Part shown: one piece after another, positions 26,225 through 34,066 of the stretch
How the letters are laid out: every line of letters begins with the position of its first letter
Position numbering within the stretch: position 1 is the stretch's first letter
Assembly (NCBI GenBank): GCA_945923475.1
Contig: CAMELE010000008.1
Location: forward strand, 1 to 64,000
Direction: 5' to 3'
Source of the DNA: an uncultured Mollicutes bacterium
GTDB taxonomy: Bacteria; Bacillota_I; Bacilli_A; Acholeplasmatales; Anaeroplasmataceae
DNA length: 64,000 nucleotides
Made by a program: the position numbers and the translations under genes
Notes under the pieces: generated by a model
The model's input: only the letters and a program-made list of their open reading frames with translations
Database searches by the model: none
Told to the model about the DNA's origin: nothing

Positions 26225-26869
26225 CTACCATATAAAATTATATTTAATGGCCTCACCATTATCAATTAATATATCTTCACCAGTCATAGACTTATTAATA
26301 ACAGTTATAAAATATGCCCACTCTGCAATCTCTTCTACACTTGCCCATTTATTAAGAAGAGTTTCATTTAAAACATCGTTATATAACTTTTTATCGTCTA
26401 ATATATGTTGGTTAAGCTCACAATTAACTCCACCAGGAGAAATAGAGTTAGCTGTTGCACCATATTTAGCAACTCTTTGAGCTACATTTTTCATATATGC
26501 TACAACACCACCCTTAGATGCGACATACATAGGGAACTCTGATCCAGTTCTAGCCGAAGCTGAAGCATTAAATAAAATACTTTTAATGCTATTATTAAAG
26601 CCATATTTTTCAGTAACCTTAATTGTCCCCTTTAAATTAACATCTATATCATTTTCATTTTGAACACCAGCATTATTAATAAGTATTTCTACAGAATCAA
26701 TTTCTGGTAATTCATCATTAGAAATATCACACAAATAATGTATATAATTTTTATCATTTATTGTTTGAGGATTTTTATCAATTCCAATAACTTTGTGATT
26801 CATGGCTAAAAACTTTTGCGCAATAGCCTTTCCTATACCTCTAGATGTACCAGTAATTAATACCTTCAT
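26225..26869 (-). CDS. Short-chain dehydrogenase/reductase
   Basis: A 214-residue NAD(P)-dependent oxidoreductase. The cofactor motif GTSRGIGKA is at residues 7-15, NNAG is present as INNAGV near 67, and the catalytic Tyr-x3-Lys is YVASK near residue 116 with a Ser-rich segment before it. It resembles FabG-type 3-oxoacyl-ACP reductases but is shorter, so the substrate is uncertain. It overlaps the upstream transporter gene by four bases (ATGA), so both belong to the transcript controlled by the preQ1-type element. A role in queuosine metabolism is not implied by the sequence. Confidence 0.85.
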   Translation of the reverse strand: MKVLITGTSRGIGKAIAQKFLAMNHKVIGIDKNPQTINDKNYIHYLCDISNDELPEIDSVEILINNAGVQNENDIDVNLKGTIKVTEKYGFNNSIKSILFNASASARTGSEFPMYVASKGGVVAYMKNVAQRVAKYGATANSISPGGVNCELNQHILDDKKLYNDVLNETLLNKWASVEEIAEWAYFITVINKSMTGEDILIDNGEAIKYNFIW

Positions 26870-27612
26870 TCCTTCATACTCCTATAATCAAAATAAAGTT
26901 GTCCAACATTTTCTGCCTTCCATTTTTGACATATTTTATATCCAAGTGGAGAAAAGACAACTTCAAAGAATAGCTCAAGTACCATTCCAGTAAGTGAACA
27001 TGTAATACATTGAAGCATGGTCCAACCAAAGAAAACATGACTAACAATAAGTGCAAAGCAGAAATTATCAACAAATTGACCTATTCCTGTTGATATATAG
27101 CTTCTAATTGCAAAGGTTTTAAAGCCATTAGGTTTCTTCTTAATTATTAATCCCAAGCCATAATTAATCGCATTATTTACAACAGCAGAAACTAAAAATG
27201 CAATTGTCGAACCTAAAACAACATACCAAGTTCCGCCAAATGTTTTGTTGATTGCATTATTAATTATTGCCTCACTTCCATCGACATAGGATTCTCCCCA
27301 TATACCTGGAATTTTAGATGCAATAAAGAATAATAAACAAATTAATAAATTAATTAATATTGCAACTACAGAAATCTTAGTAGCTTCTTTTGGACCAAAA
27401 TGCTTTGTAATAATATCATTAGTCATAAAGGCTATCCAAGATACAATAATACCACAATCAAGTGCTAACCATGACCATGGAATACTGACTGCTTTATTTG
27501 CTAGTAGGTTCATCGCAATAATTGCAATCACAAATAAAGCAAAAATAGGTGCAGGAATACTTTTTAATAAAATACTAATATCCTTGCACTCTTTCTTAAT
27601 AAATTTAATCAT
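26866..27612 (-). CDS. Queuosine precursor transporter (VUT family)
   Basis: A 248-residue membrane protein with about six helices of the Vut_1 (formerly DUF165, YhhQ-like) family, which imports queuine-pathway precursors such as preQ0/preQ1. Diagnostic stretches are LANKAVSIPW near residue 36, ALDCGIIVSW near 52, and the C-terminal SYISTGIGQFVDNFCF. Its identity agrees with the preQ1-I-type riboswitch in its leader, whose pseudoknot covers the AGGGAG ribosome site. It is followed, with a four-base overlap, by the SDR gene. Confidence 0.9.
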   Translation of the reverse strand: MIKFIKKECKDISILLKSIPAPIFALFVIAIIAMNLLANKAVSIPWSWLALDCGIIVSWIAFMTNDIITKHFGPKEATKISVVAILINLLICLLFFIASKIPGIWGESYVDGSEAIINNAINKTFGGTWYVVLGSTIAFLVSAVVNNAINYGLGLIIKKKPNGFKTFAIRSYISTGIGQFVDNFCFALIVSHVFFGWTMLQCITCSLTGMVLELFFEVVFSPLGYKICQKWKAENVGQLYFDYRSMKE

Positions 27613-27621
27613 ATAATTTAT

Positions 27622-27670
27622 ACTCCCTGTTTTTTATTTTTTAAATGATGGTTAGGCAAGGAACATCATT
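27622..27670 (-). promoter_or_regulatory. preQ1-I-type riboswitch, translational
   Basis: On the minus strand, stem P1 AATGATG/CATCATT (27664-27670 with 27644-27650) has a 13-nt loop TTCCTTGCCTAAC and an A-rich tail. The loop segment CCTTG (27657-27661) can pair with CAGGG (27625-27629), which overlaps the AGGGAG ribosome site. That is the H-type pseudoknot architecture of preQ1 class I. It lies directly before the queuosine-precursor transporter start. Confidence 0.75.
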
Positions 27671-27677
27671 CGTAAAT

Positions 27678-27705
27678 ATTATACTTATTTTTTTTAAAAT
27701 AGCAA
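27678..27705 (-). promoter_or_regulatory. Promoter of the preQ1-controlled operon
   Basis: -35 TTGCTA (27700-27705), 16-bp spacer, -10 TATAAT (27678-27683), minus strand. The predicted start at about 27671 coincides with the first base of the riboswitch P1 stem. Confidence 0.65.
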
Positions 27706-27721
27706 TACATATCTCCAATTA

Positions 27722-28570
27722 TTATTGAAAGTTATTATGAAAAGCTAGATTTAATCCATCTGCAATTACACTAGAAATATCAATAATATTTTGATCAATT
27801 TCCTTTGGTGTAACCATAAACTGTATTGTTTCATCCTCAAAAGAAAATGGTAATGTATCCGGCAAATCCTTAGTAAAGCTATTTAACGCTTCATGTAATA
27901 CTGACCTTATATCTACAACTGTAGGTACACCTATAGCTACTATATTAGTACCTAGGGTATTTTTATCAAACTTCTTTCTATAATTTCCAATACCTGCCCC
28001 CGGTGCAATCGATGTATTATTTAATTGAATAGTTTTATTAAGTCTATTTAAACTTTTAGATGCAAGAGCATCAATAACAATTACAAGCTTAGGCTTAATT
28101 GATTTAGAAATATTTGAAACAATATCTACAGTTTCAAGTCCAGTTTGACTCATAACACCAGGAGCTAAGGCTAAAACATTTTGCATATTCTTTTCAAGCT
28201 TATTCATTCTTTTTAAATGACTAGTAACTAATAACATGTCAATAACCTTAGGTCCTAGTGAATCTGGTGTAACATCACTATTACCTAAACCAACGACAAA
28301 AACAGGGTCCTCCTTTTTTACATTATACATATCTAAAAATTCTTTAATAACATTAGAAAAAGCTTTTACTAAATCATCATATTTCTTTTTATTAATATTA
28401 ACAAAACAATCCGTAGTTAATGTATAATATGTACCTGCATCCTTATGATATTTTTTAGAATTTGCTTCATCTAAAACTATTTTGGATACATCAATGCTTT
28501 CATATTTGCTTTTAGTCTCTATCCCAGAGTCTACAGCTAATTCTTCAACAATTAAATCACTTTTTAACAT
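27722..28570 (-). CDS. gpr: GPR germination protease
   Basis: A 282-residue aspartic-type endopeptidase that degrades small acid-soluble spore proteins during germination. The two active-site regions are present: GLGNSDVTPDSLGP near residue 94 and VIDALASKSLNR near residue 166. The GIGNYR turn follows. It is shorter than B. subtilis GPR (about 370 residues), mainly in the loops and C-terminus. It is divergent from rpsT with holA, comEC and comEA beyond, exactly as in sporulating Bacillota, which supports orthology. No spoIIP follows. No sigma-G promoter was confirmed. Confidence 0.9.
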   Translation of the reverse strand: MLKSDLIVEELAVDSGIETKSKYESIDVSKIVLDEANSKKYHKDAGTYYTLTTDCFVNINKKKYDDLVKAFSNVIKEFLDMYNVKKEDPVFVVGLGNSDVTPDSLGPKVIDMLLVTSHLKRMNKLEKNMQNVLALAPGVMSQTGLETVDIVSNISKSIKPKLVIVIDALASKSLNRLNKTIQLNNTSIAPGAGIGNYRKKFDKNTLGTNIVAIGVPTVVDIRSVLHEALNSFTKDLPDTLPFSFEDETIQFMVTPKEIDQNIIDISSVIADGLNLAFHNNFQ

Positions 28571-28694
28571 TTTTCCACCAATTATAGTTTGCCTATAATA
28601 TAAACAACTATACTTTATAAAAGATATTCTTTGTGCTAATTATATAGGTCTTTACACCTGTAAACTTAATTTATAGAAAATTTAATTTTTTCAG

Positions 28695-28729
28695 TTGCAT
28701 TTGACATTAACTTTTGATATAATTATAGA
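28695..28729 (+). promoter_or_regulatory. rpsT promoter
   Basis: Two overlapping sigmaA matches: TTGACA (28701-28706) with TATAGA (28724-28729), and TTGCAT (28695-28700) with extended TGATATAAT (-10 at 28718-28723). Both have 17-bp spacers. Confidence 0.7.
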
Positions 28730-28756
28730 GCATATAAACGCGCGGAGGTGAATTTT

Positions 28757-29008
28757 ATGGCAAACATTAAGCAACAAATCAAACGTGTAAAGACAAATGA
28801 GAAAGCAAAATTAGCAAACGTTTCATTCAAGTCAAGTATGAAAACTGCAATTAAGGCCGTATTAACAGCTAACAATAAGGAGACTGCAACTGCTGCTTTA
28901 GCTTTAGCATATAAGAAGCTAGATAAGGCACAAGCTAAGGGAATCGTTCATAAGAACTTCGTTGCAAGAAACAAGTCTCAATTAGCTAATCATGTAAATA
29001 GCCTATAA
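28757..29008 (+). CDS. rpsT: 30S ribosomal protein S20
   Basis: An 83-residue basic ribosomal protein that binds 16S rRNA, starting MANIKQQIKR and rich in Lys and Ala. An in-frame GTG lies nine bases upstream within the ribosome site GGAGGTG, so ATG 28757 is the start. It has its own promoter and a strong terminator, and is divergent from gpr and convergent with holA, the standard order in Bacillota. Confidence 0.98.
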   Translation: MANIKQQIKRVKTNEKAKLANVSFKSSMKTAIKAVLTANNKETATAALALAYKKLDKAQAKGIVHKNFVARNKSQLANHVNSL

Positions 29009-29011
29009 GAT

Positions 29012-29044
29012 AAAAAACACCTATGAGGTGTTTTTTTATTTTAT
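29012..29044. terminator. Bidirectional terminator between rpsT and holA
   Basis: Stem AAAAACACCT/AGGTGTTTTT with loop ATG. It has seven T residues on the plus strand and a T-rich run on the minus strand, serving the two convergent genes. Confidence 0.9.
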
Positions 29045-29050
29045 CTTCTT

Positions 29051-29998
29051 CTATTTTAATAAATACGATTCCAAAGCAATTGTCTTATCAATTTGCCCAG
29101 ATTTTATTTTATAATCTATATCAATTAAATCATTAATATTTCTTTTTATCTTATCCATACTAACTAATGATGCAGACTTCATCATATAATAAACTCTTCC
29201 AGGCTTATAATTAAACAAATTTGCAATATCATTCTTACTATAGCCCTTTTCTACTAAGGCTTTCGTTTGATACATTTCATTAAACTTATTAATAAGCAAT
29301 GAAATAATTCTAGATTCATCTTCATTTAAAACCATTAAATCATCATATATTTCCATAGACTTACGCTTGTTACCATCTATAACTGCGCTAACCAAATCGA
29401 ATATATTATCATCTAAATCTTTACTAACAAGTAATCTTACATCTGTAAACTTTATAATCTTATCCTCATATTTATATGTCATAAGCTTTTCAAGTTCTAC
29501 ATCTGCCCTCTCAAAATTGCCTTTAATTCTAAAAATTAATTCATCTACAGCCGTTTCATCATACTTATATCCTTTTTTAGTAAGATATGCTGTTATATAA
29601 GGCTTAATCTCTGTTTCCTTTGGCAATGAAACATTAATTATACTAGAGTTCTCCTCTAGTAATTTTTTTAGTTTTGAATCAATCTCTGATAGAGATTCAA
29701 TCATAATTATTAATGTTGTACTTGGAATTGGATTATTTATGTATTTAGTAAACGCATCTATAAGCTTAGAATCATATGACGAAGGCTTAGACAAAAATAT
29801 AGGATTTTTAACAACTACGACCTTGGTTGCAGTTAAAAACGGAATCATATTCAAATCCTCAAGTAAAAGAGCAAGTGATTCATCCTCTAAATCATGAATT
29901 TGTAGATCATATTCTTCATTAATTGTACCTAGCATTTCATTTAGCTTTTCATTATTTTTAACGGAGCTTTGTCCAACTATTAAGTATATCGGTTCCAT
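29051..29998 (-). CDS. holA: DNA polymerase III subunit delta
   Basis: A 315-residue clamp-loader subunit that opens the sliding clamp. It starts MEPIYLIVGQ, has the delta-type degenerate ATPase fold in residues 1-140, and a helical C-terminus with the NKFNEMYQTK segment. The order comEA-comEC-holA-rpsT supports the call. Its start lies 40 bases after the terminator of the structured RNA at 30043-30199. A TATAAT-like box at 30022-30030 can serve as its own promoter. Confidence 0.95.
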   Translation of the reverse strand: MEPIYLIVGQSSVKNNEKLNEMLGTINEEYDLQIHDLEDESLALLLEDLNMIPFLTATKVVVVKNPIFLSKPSSYDSKLIDAFTKYINNPIPSTTLIIMIESLSEIDSKLKKLLEENSSIINVSLPKETEIKPYITAYLTKKGYKYDETAVDELIFRIKGNFERADVELEKLMTYKYEDKIIKFTDVRLLVSKDLDDNIFDLVSAVIDGNKRKSMEIYDDLMVLNEDESRIISLLINKFNEMYQTKALVEKGYSKNDIANLFNYKPGRVYYMMKSASLVSMDKIKRNINDLIDIDYKIKSGQIDKTIALESYLLK

Positions 29999-30042
29999 CT
30001 TAACACATCCAATCCAATAAAATTATAATACATAAAGAGTGT

Positions 30043-30199
30043 AAAAAAAAGGCCTTTTTTCAAAGGCCCACAGCTTTTGCTCTTGGAATGGCTTTGCGTT
30101 AACCATCGTTTCTCAGACTCCTTACAATATCCAAGACTATTGTATATCCATCTTGCACATATACGTGCCATAGGGAATTCCTTTCATCCCTTCCATCTA
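30043..30199 (-). ncRNA. Strongly promoted structured RNA, family not identified
   Basis: About 157 nt between a near-consensus promoter and a GGCCTTT/AAAGGCC terminator with eight T residues (30043-30068). Foldable parts on the minus strand: AGGGA/TCCCT; GCAC/GTGC; TACAATA/TATTGTA with loop GTCTTGGA; and ATGGTT/AAGCCAT. The loop CTTGGA can pair with TCCAAG (30082-30087), making a pseudoknot. It holds ACGCAAAGCC, shared with the GEMM-I aptamer, but the rest does not fit that fold. It could be a member of a known Bacillota RNA family such as raiA or 6S RNA, or new. It lies between comEC and holA. Confidence 0.7.
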
Positions 30200-30204
30200 C
30201 TTAT

Positions 30205-30233
30205 ATTTTATTCAATGTAAGCGCTTTTGTCAA
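30205..30233 (-). promoter_or_regulatory. Promoter of the structured RNA
   Basis: -35 TTGACA (30228-30233), 17-bp spacer, -10 TAAAAT (30205-30210), minus strand. This is one of the best sigmaA matches in the window. Confidence 0.85.
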
Positions 30234-30249
30234 TAGTTTTTGCAGCATT

Positions 30250-30540
30250 TTAAAGCTTTTCTACATCATCAGGCTCAACATTAACAGTTATACCTTCAAG
30301 AGTAACATCAAATGCCGCTGCAAGTAAACGATAAGGGTCATCTACTAAAACTTTTGAGCCTTTTAAAGCATTACTAAATACAACTGGATTTGGAATATCT
30401 ATTCCATATCCCTTTGCTTTTTCTAATAACCTTAAACGCCTTTGCTCAGATTCACACATGATAGGTGTTTTTGTATCGCGTGACATTTCTAAAATTCTCT
30501 TTGTTTTTCCTGTTCCATTTCCACCGTAAATCAATTTCAT
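30250..30540 (-). CDS. Small P-loop protein
   Basis: A 96-residue protein starting MKLIYGGNGTGKTKRI, with a perfect Walker A (GGNGTGKT, residues 6-13) at the very N-terminus. A possible Walker B-like VLVDDP lies near residue 64. It is too short for a complete AAA or kinase fold, so it may be a minimal NTP-binding protein. The open frame runs to 30579, but that start has no ribosome site; AAAGGA lies 14 bases before ATG 30540. It sits where B. subtilis has yqzM, between comEC and holA. I do not know its function. Confidence 0.65.
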   Translation of the reverse strand: MKLIYGGNGTGKTKRILEMSRDTKTPIMCESEQRRLRLLEKAKGYGIDIPNPVVFSNALKGSKVLVDDPYRLLAAAFDVTLEGITVNVEPDDVEKL

Positions 30541-30571
30541 TATTCTTATACCGTTCCTTTCCTTAAGTCCA

Positions 30572-32704
30572 TTATACATTAGAAGCTATTTTTTTAAAAG
30601 CGTTCTTTAAAATTATTATTGTATTTTTATCCTTATTAATTTCAAACCTATATTTATTACTAAATACATTGATATAAATATTTCCAACCTCGTCAGTTCT
30701 ATATATATTAGCATCCTTAAGCTTAACAAGTGTTTCTTTATTTGGATGTCCAAATTGATTATTTTTACCTACACTAATAATTGCATTATCAAATTTACAG
30801 TTATTCATGAAAGCTTCACTTAAGCTACTATTAGAGCCATGGTGAGGCACCTTTAAAACATCTACGGCTAGTCTTTTACTAAAAATAAGTTCTTCTTCCT
30901 CTTTTTCCATATCTCCTGTGAATAAAATTGTTGTTTTGTTTATCGTTGCTTTAAATACTAAGCTGTTATTGTTCATTTCTGTATTTTTTATTACAGGGCC
31001 TAGAAATTCAAGCTTTATATCCGCAATTATCTTCGAGTCTTCGTGCTTAACCTCGTAGCTTTTTAAAACTAATTTTTTCAATTCCTTTATTTCACTTGAA
31101 TCATCAAAAGCAGAGGAAATCAAGCAGTTTACTTTATATTTATCTATTACATCCTTTGCCGTATCTATATGATCATTATCTGAATGGGTTATTATTAAAG
31201 TATCAATTCTATTAATACCTAACTCATCTAATCTATCCAAATTATTATAGGAATCTATTAATATATTTCCTTTATTAAATGCTTTAGATATTAAAATTGA
31301 ATCTCCTTGCCCTACATCTAGCATTATAACTCTATCATAAGGAATTATCTTATTGTAATTTATTAATAGCAAACACAACCCTATAAAATACAATATGTGC
31401 TTAAGCTTAAATGCTTTTGTTTCTATTTTTATAAACAAAAATATAATCAATCCATAATATAAAATAATCATTATAGGAGTTAGAGTTGGAAATCTTATAA
31501 CAAAAAATGATATTGAATCTAATTTTAGAATTAAAAGCTCAAATACTTTATACATCTTACTTAATATAATCCAAAGACCCGGTAATATTAATAAAGCATA
31601 TGTTGATGGCAATATTATCACTGAAAACAATATTAAGATTATAGGACTAATTATCATTGTTAATAAATTTACCTTATTTGCGACTGAAATCACTAAGGGT
31701 GCACTAACTATAAAAGCCATAATCGCCATTTTATAGCTACCCATTATTTTGTTCTTATCATTTATTATGGATGAACCAATAATTATAAAAAATGTAACAA
31801 TAAAGCTTAATCGTAAGCTTAATGAATATAAAGCCATAGGATTTATGATCACTATTAATAGGAAAGCTATTGAGCATATATCTAGTTTTGTTAGATTAAA
31901 TTGTTTGTAAAAATTTATTTTTGTTATTATATACATTAAGGTAGCTCGCACTATTCCATATGAGAAATTGCATAAAAAGGAATAAAAAATTAAAAAAAGT
32001 ATTATTACTATATCCTTAACAAATGAGTTTTTCGTCAATTTTGACAATACTTTTTCAAGGATACCTGCTATTAAGCTTACATGAAATCCTGATATGCAAA
32101 AGAGATATGATATCCCTAAATTAGATATTGCATCCTTTATTTCTGTATCAAACTCATTTTGAGCAAATACTAAGCTTTTTAAATATAAAAATGATTTATC
32201 ATCTAACCTTTTGTCGTAAAATTCTAATAATTTGCCTTTAATGGCATATACACTAAAGCCTTGACTGAAACTGGCACTTCTTGAACTCATGGTATTATAT
32301 ATTCCTTGGCTCTTTAAATAAATACTATATTCGCTATAATCAAGTTCTTTAAATGTTCCATTAAAAGTTGCCTTATAACCAATATAAACTGAATCCTCTC
32401 CATAATAATAAACCAAATACTTCTTTATTCCATTTTGAATAGTTAAAGCTTGATAATTATCATATTGCTTTATATTTATTACAAAACCTTTTAATTCGTT
32501 ATTATTTGGTATAGGCAAATATAAATATAAAAAGCTTAACAACATAAGATAAATAACAATTAATATTAAAAGCCTAAGCTTTAAAAATCTAATTTTAAAT
32601 AAATAAATTAAATATATAAATAAAACAGCTAAATACCACAAGGATACTAAAGATAAGCCAATTAATGCAACTAATATAGCATAAAAATGCCATGTATTAG
32701 ACAT
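30572..32704 (-). CDS. comEC: ComEC/Rec2 DNA uptake channel
   Basis: About 710 residues. The N-terminal half has a competence domain with many membrane helices (including SYLFCISGFHVSL and a GIVRATLMY segment). The C-terminal 250 residues form a metallo-beta-lactamase-like domain with LDVGQGDS and HSDNDHID. It forms the channel through which single-stranded DNA enters the cytoplasm and may degrade the other strand. ATG 32704 overlaps the comEA stop codon (ATGTCTAA); an earlier in-frame ATG at 32725 is possible. Together with comEA it indicates at least part of a transformation apparatus. Confidence 0.93.
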   Translation of the reverse strand: MSNTWHFYAILVALIGLSLVSLWYLAVLFIYLIYLFKIRFLKLRLLILIVIYLMLLSFLYLYLPIPNNNELKGFVINIKQYDNYQALTIQNGIKKYLVYYYGEDSVYIGYKATFNGTFKELDYSEYSIYLKSQGIYNTMSSRSASFSQGFSVYAIKGKLLEFYDKRLDDKSFLYLKSLVFAQNEFDTEIKDAISNLGISYLFCISGFHVSLIAGILEKVLSKLTKNSFVKDIVIILFLIFYSFLCNFSYGIVRATLMYIITKINFYKQFNLTKLDICSIAFLLIVIINPMALYSLSLRLSFIVTFFIIIGSSIINDKNKIMGSYKMAIMAFIVSAPLVISVANKVNLLTMIISPIILILFSVIILPSTYALLILPGLWIILSKMYKVFELLILKLDSISFFVIRFPTLTPIMIILYYGLIIFLFIKIETKAFKLKHILYFIGLCLLLINYNKIIPYDRVIMLDVGQGDSILISKAFNKGNILIDSYNNLDRLDELGINRIDTLIITHSDNDHIDTAKDVIDKYKVNCLISSAFDDSSEIKELKKLVLKSYEVKHEDSKIIADIKLEFLGPVIKNTEMNNNSLVFKATINKTTILFTGDMEKEEEELIFSKRLAVDVLKVPHHGSNSSLSEAFMNNCKFDNAIISVGKNNQFGHPNKETLVKLKDANIYRTDEVGNIYINVFSNKYRFEINKDKNTIIILKNAFKKIASNV

Positions 32705-33263
32705 TGATATAATCTTTGATCGCATCAAAAATAACCTCTGATATTCCGTTAACTTTTTTTATATCTTCAATCGACTTAAATTTTTGTGTTTGCCTATACT
32801 CTATGATTGCGGCCGCTCTTTCTGCGCCGATCTTATCCAACTGCATCAGTTCTTCCTTAGTTGCCGTATTAATGTTAATCTTTTTTGTGTATGGCTCAAT
32901 ATTACTTATTGTTCCTTCAATCACCTTGATAGATACCTGTTTTCCTGCATCGCTTAATATAGATATACTATATGTATATCCATTTTGAAGCTTTTGCGAG
33001 TAATTTAGTGAACCTGTATCACTATAATCAGTTAATCCGCATTTTTTAAGTAAATCATAAATTGTTTTCCCTTCATACATTACGTAAGTCCCTTTATTCT
33101 TCACCTCACCGGTAACATAAACCGTAATCTTTTTGTTATCCGATACATTTAATATAGGATTGGTAATAGTCTCATTATCATTTGGCTTAGGAATCATTAG
33201 TACAATTAGAATAAATAAAATTGGAACTAATGCCAATAGATACAAACGTTTTTCTTTGCTCAT
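32697..33263 (-). CDS. comEA: ComEA DNA-binding competence protein
   Basis: A 188-residue membrane-anchored DNA receptor. The N-terminal helix (residues 6-24) is followed by a SLBB-type domain (VYVTGEVKNKGTYV) and a C-terminal helix-hairpin-helix domain (ININTATKEELMQL, IEYRQTQ, VNGIS). GAGGTGG stands directly before ATG 33263, whereas the longer frame begins with TTG inside a region without a ribosome site. It forms an operon with comEC; comEB is absent between them. Confidence 0.93.
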   Translation of the reverse strand: MSKEKRLYLLALVPILFILIVLMIPKPNDNETITNPILNVSDNKKITVYVTGEVKNKGTYVMYEGKTIYDLLKKCGLTDYSDTGSLNYSQKLQNGYTYSISILSDAGKQVSIKVIEGTISNIEPYTKKININTATKEELMQLDKIGAERAAAIIEYRQTQKFKSIEDIKKVNGISEVIFDAIKDYINV

Positions 33264-33329
33264 ATTTTCCACCTCATTTAACAATAGGATTTTAGATTAT
33301 GCTTTTAGCAAAAAAAATGAATAAAAATT

Positions 33330-33353
33330 AAAAAAAGCCTGCAATCGCAGACT
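33330..33353 (-). terminator. Terminator of the pseudouridine synthase operon
   Basis: Stem AGTCTGC/GCAGGCT with loop GATT, followed by seven T residues on the minus strand, 15 bases past the stop codon. Confidence 0.8.
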
Positions 33354-33367
33354 ATTTGATGTTAATC

Positions 33368-34066
33368 CTATTTATTAAATTCTAGAAGGCTTTCAATTTG
33401 TTCAGGCAAAAGCTCTTTAAACGAGCCCTCCTTCAAATCATTTTCTAAATATAAATTTCCTATACGTATTCTTTGAAGGCTTATTACTTTATAGCCAAAA
33501 AATTTACACATTCTTCTAATTTGTCTATTCATTCCCTCTTGTAAGGTAATTTTAAATTCGCAAGGACTTACATATTCCATTTTACATGGCTTTGTAACCT
33601 TACCTAAAATAGGCACTCCTCTTGACATTAAATCAAGGAAAATATTATTAATTGGATGATCGACCTTAAGTAAATATTCCTTCTCAATATGATTTTTAGA
33701 ATCTAAAATTTGGTTAAATATTTTACCATCATTTGTTAAAATTAGCAATCCACATGAATCCTTATCTAGTCTACCTACAGGAAAAATGCGTTTTTCGTAA
33801 TTCAAAAAATCTCTAATATTATTCTCGACATTTCTGTCATTAGTACATGTAACACCAACTGGCTTGTTAAAAAGCAGATATACCTTTTCATCCTTAATGA
33901 TATCATACACCTTTCCATCTACTGATATAATATCATTTGGCTTTAAAATATATGATAGCCATTTGTCTGGAATACCATTAACCATCACATTATGATTATG
34001 ATTAAAATCCTGAACCTCACTTTTACAGAGGCGAAAACGATCCTTTAAAAATTGATGTAGTCTCAA
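33368..34066 (-). CDS. RluB/RluF-type rRNA pseudouridine synthase
   Basis: A 232-residue enzyme that isomerises uridine in rRNA. A short N-terminal S4-like domain is followed by the catalytic domain with VGRLDKDSCGLL, whose Asp is the nucleophile, and EGMNRQIRRM near the C-terminus. These motifs place it in the RsuA/RluB/RluE/RluF group; the target position cannot be fixed, though RluF-like is likely. It overlaps the M20 hydrolase gene by four bases, making the last gene of the operon dapB-dnaD-nth-hydrolase-synthase. Confidence 0.9.
   Translation of the reverse strand: MRLHQFLKDRFRLCKSEVQDFNHNHNVMVNGIPDKWLSYILKPNDIISVDGKVYDIIKDEKVYLLFNKPVGVTCTNDRNVENNIRDFLNYEKRIFPVGRLDKDSCGLLILTNDGKIFNQILDSKNHIEKEYLLKVDHPINNIFLDLMSRGVPILGKVTKPCKMEYVSPCEFKITLQEGMNRQIRRMCKFFGYKVISLQRIRIGNLYLENDLKEGSFKELLPEQIESLLEFNK

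Noticed and set aside
30082-30102. ACGCAAAGCC as part of a GEMM-I c-di-GMP riboswitch
   Set aside because: Only this ten-base word fits; the AGGGCAAACC and GAAA elements and the fold are missing, and no c-di-GMP-related gene follows.
29980-30171. A 63-codon minus-strand frame starting MARICARW
   Set aside because: It runs through the strong terminator of the structured RNA and into the holA leader; the sequence is better explained as noncoding RNA.
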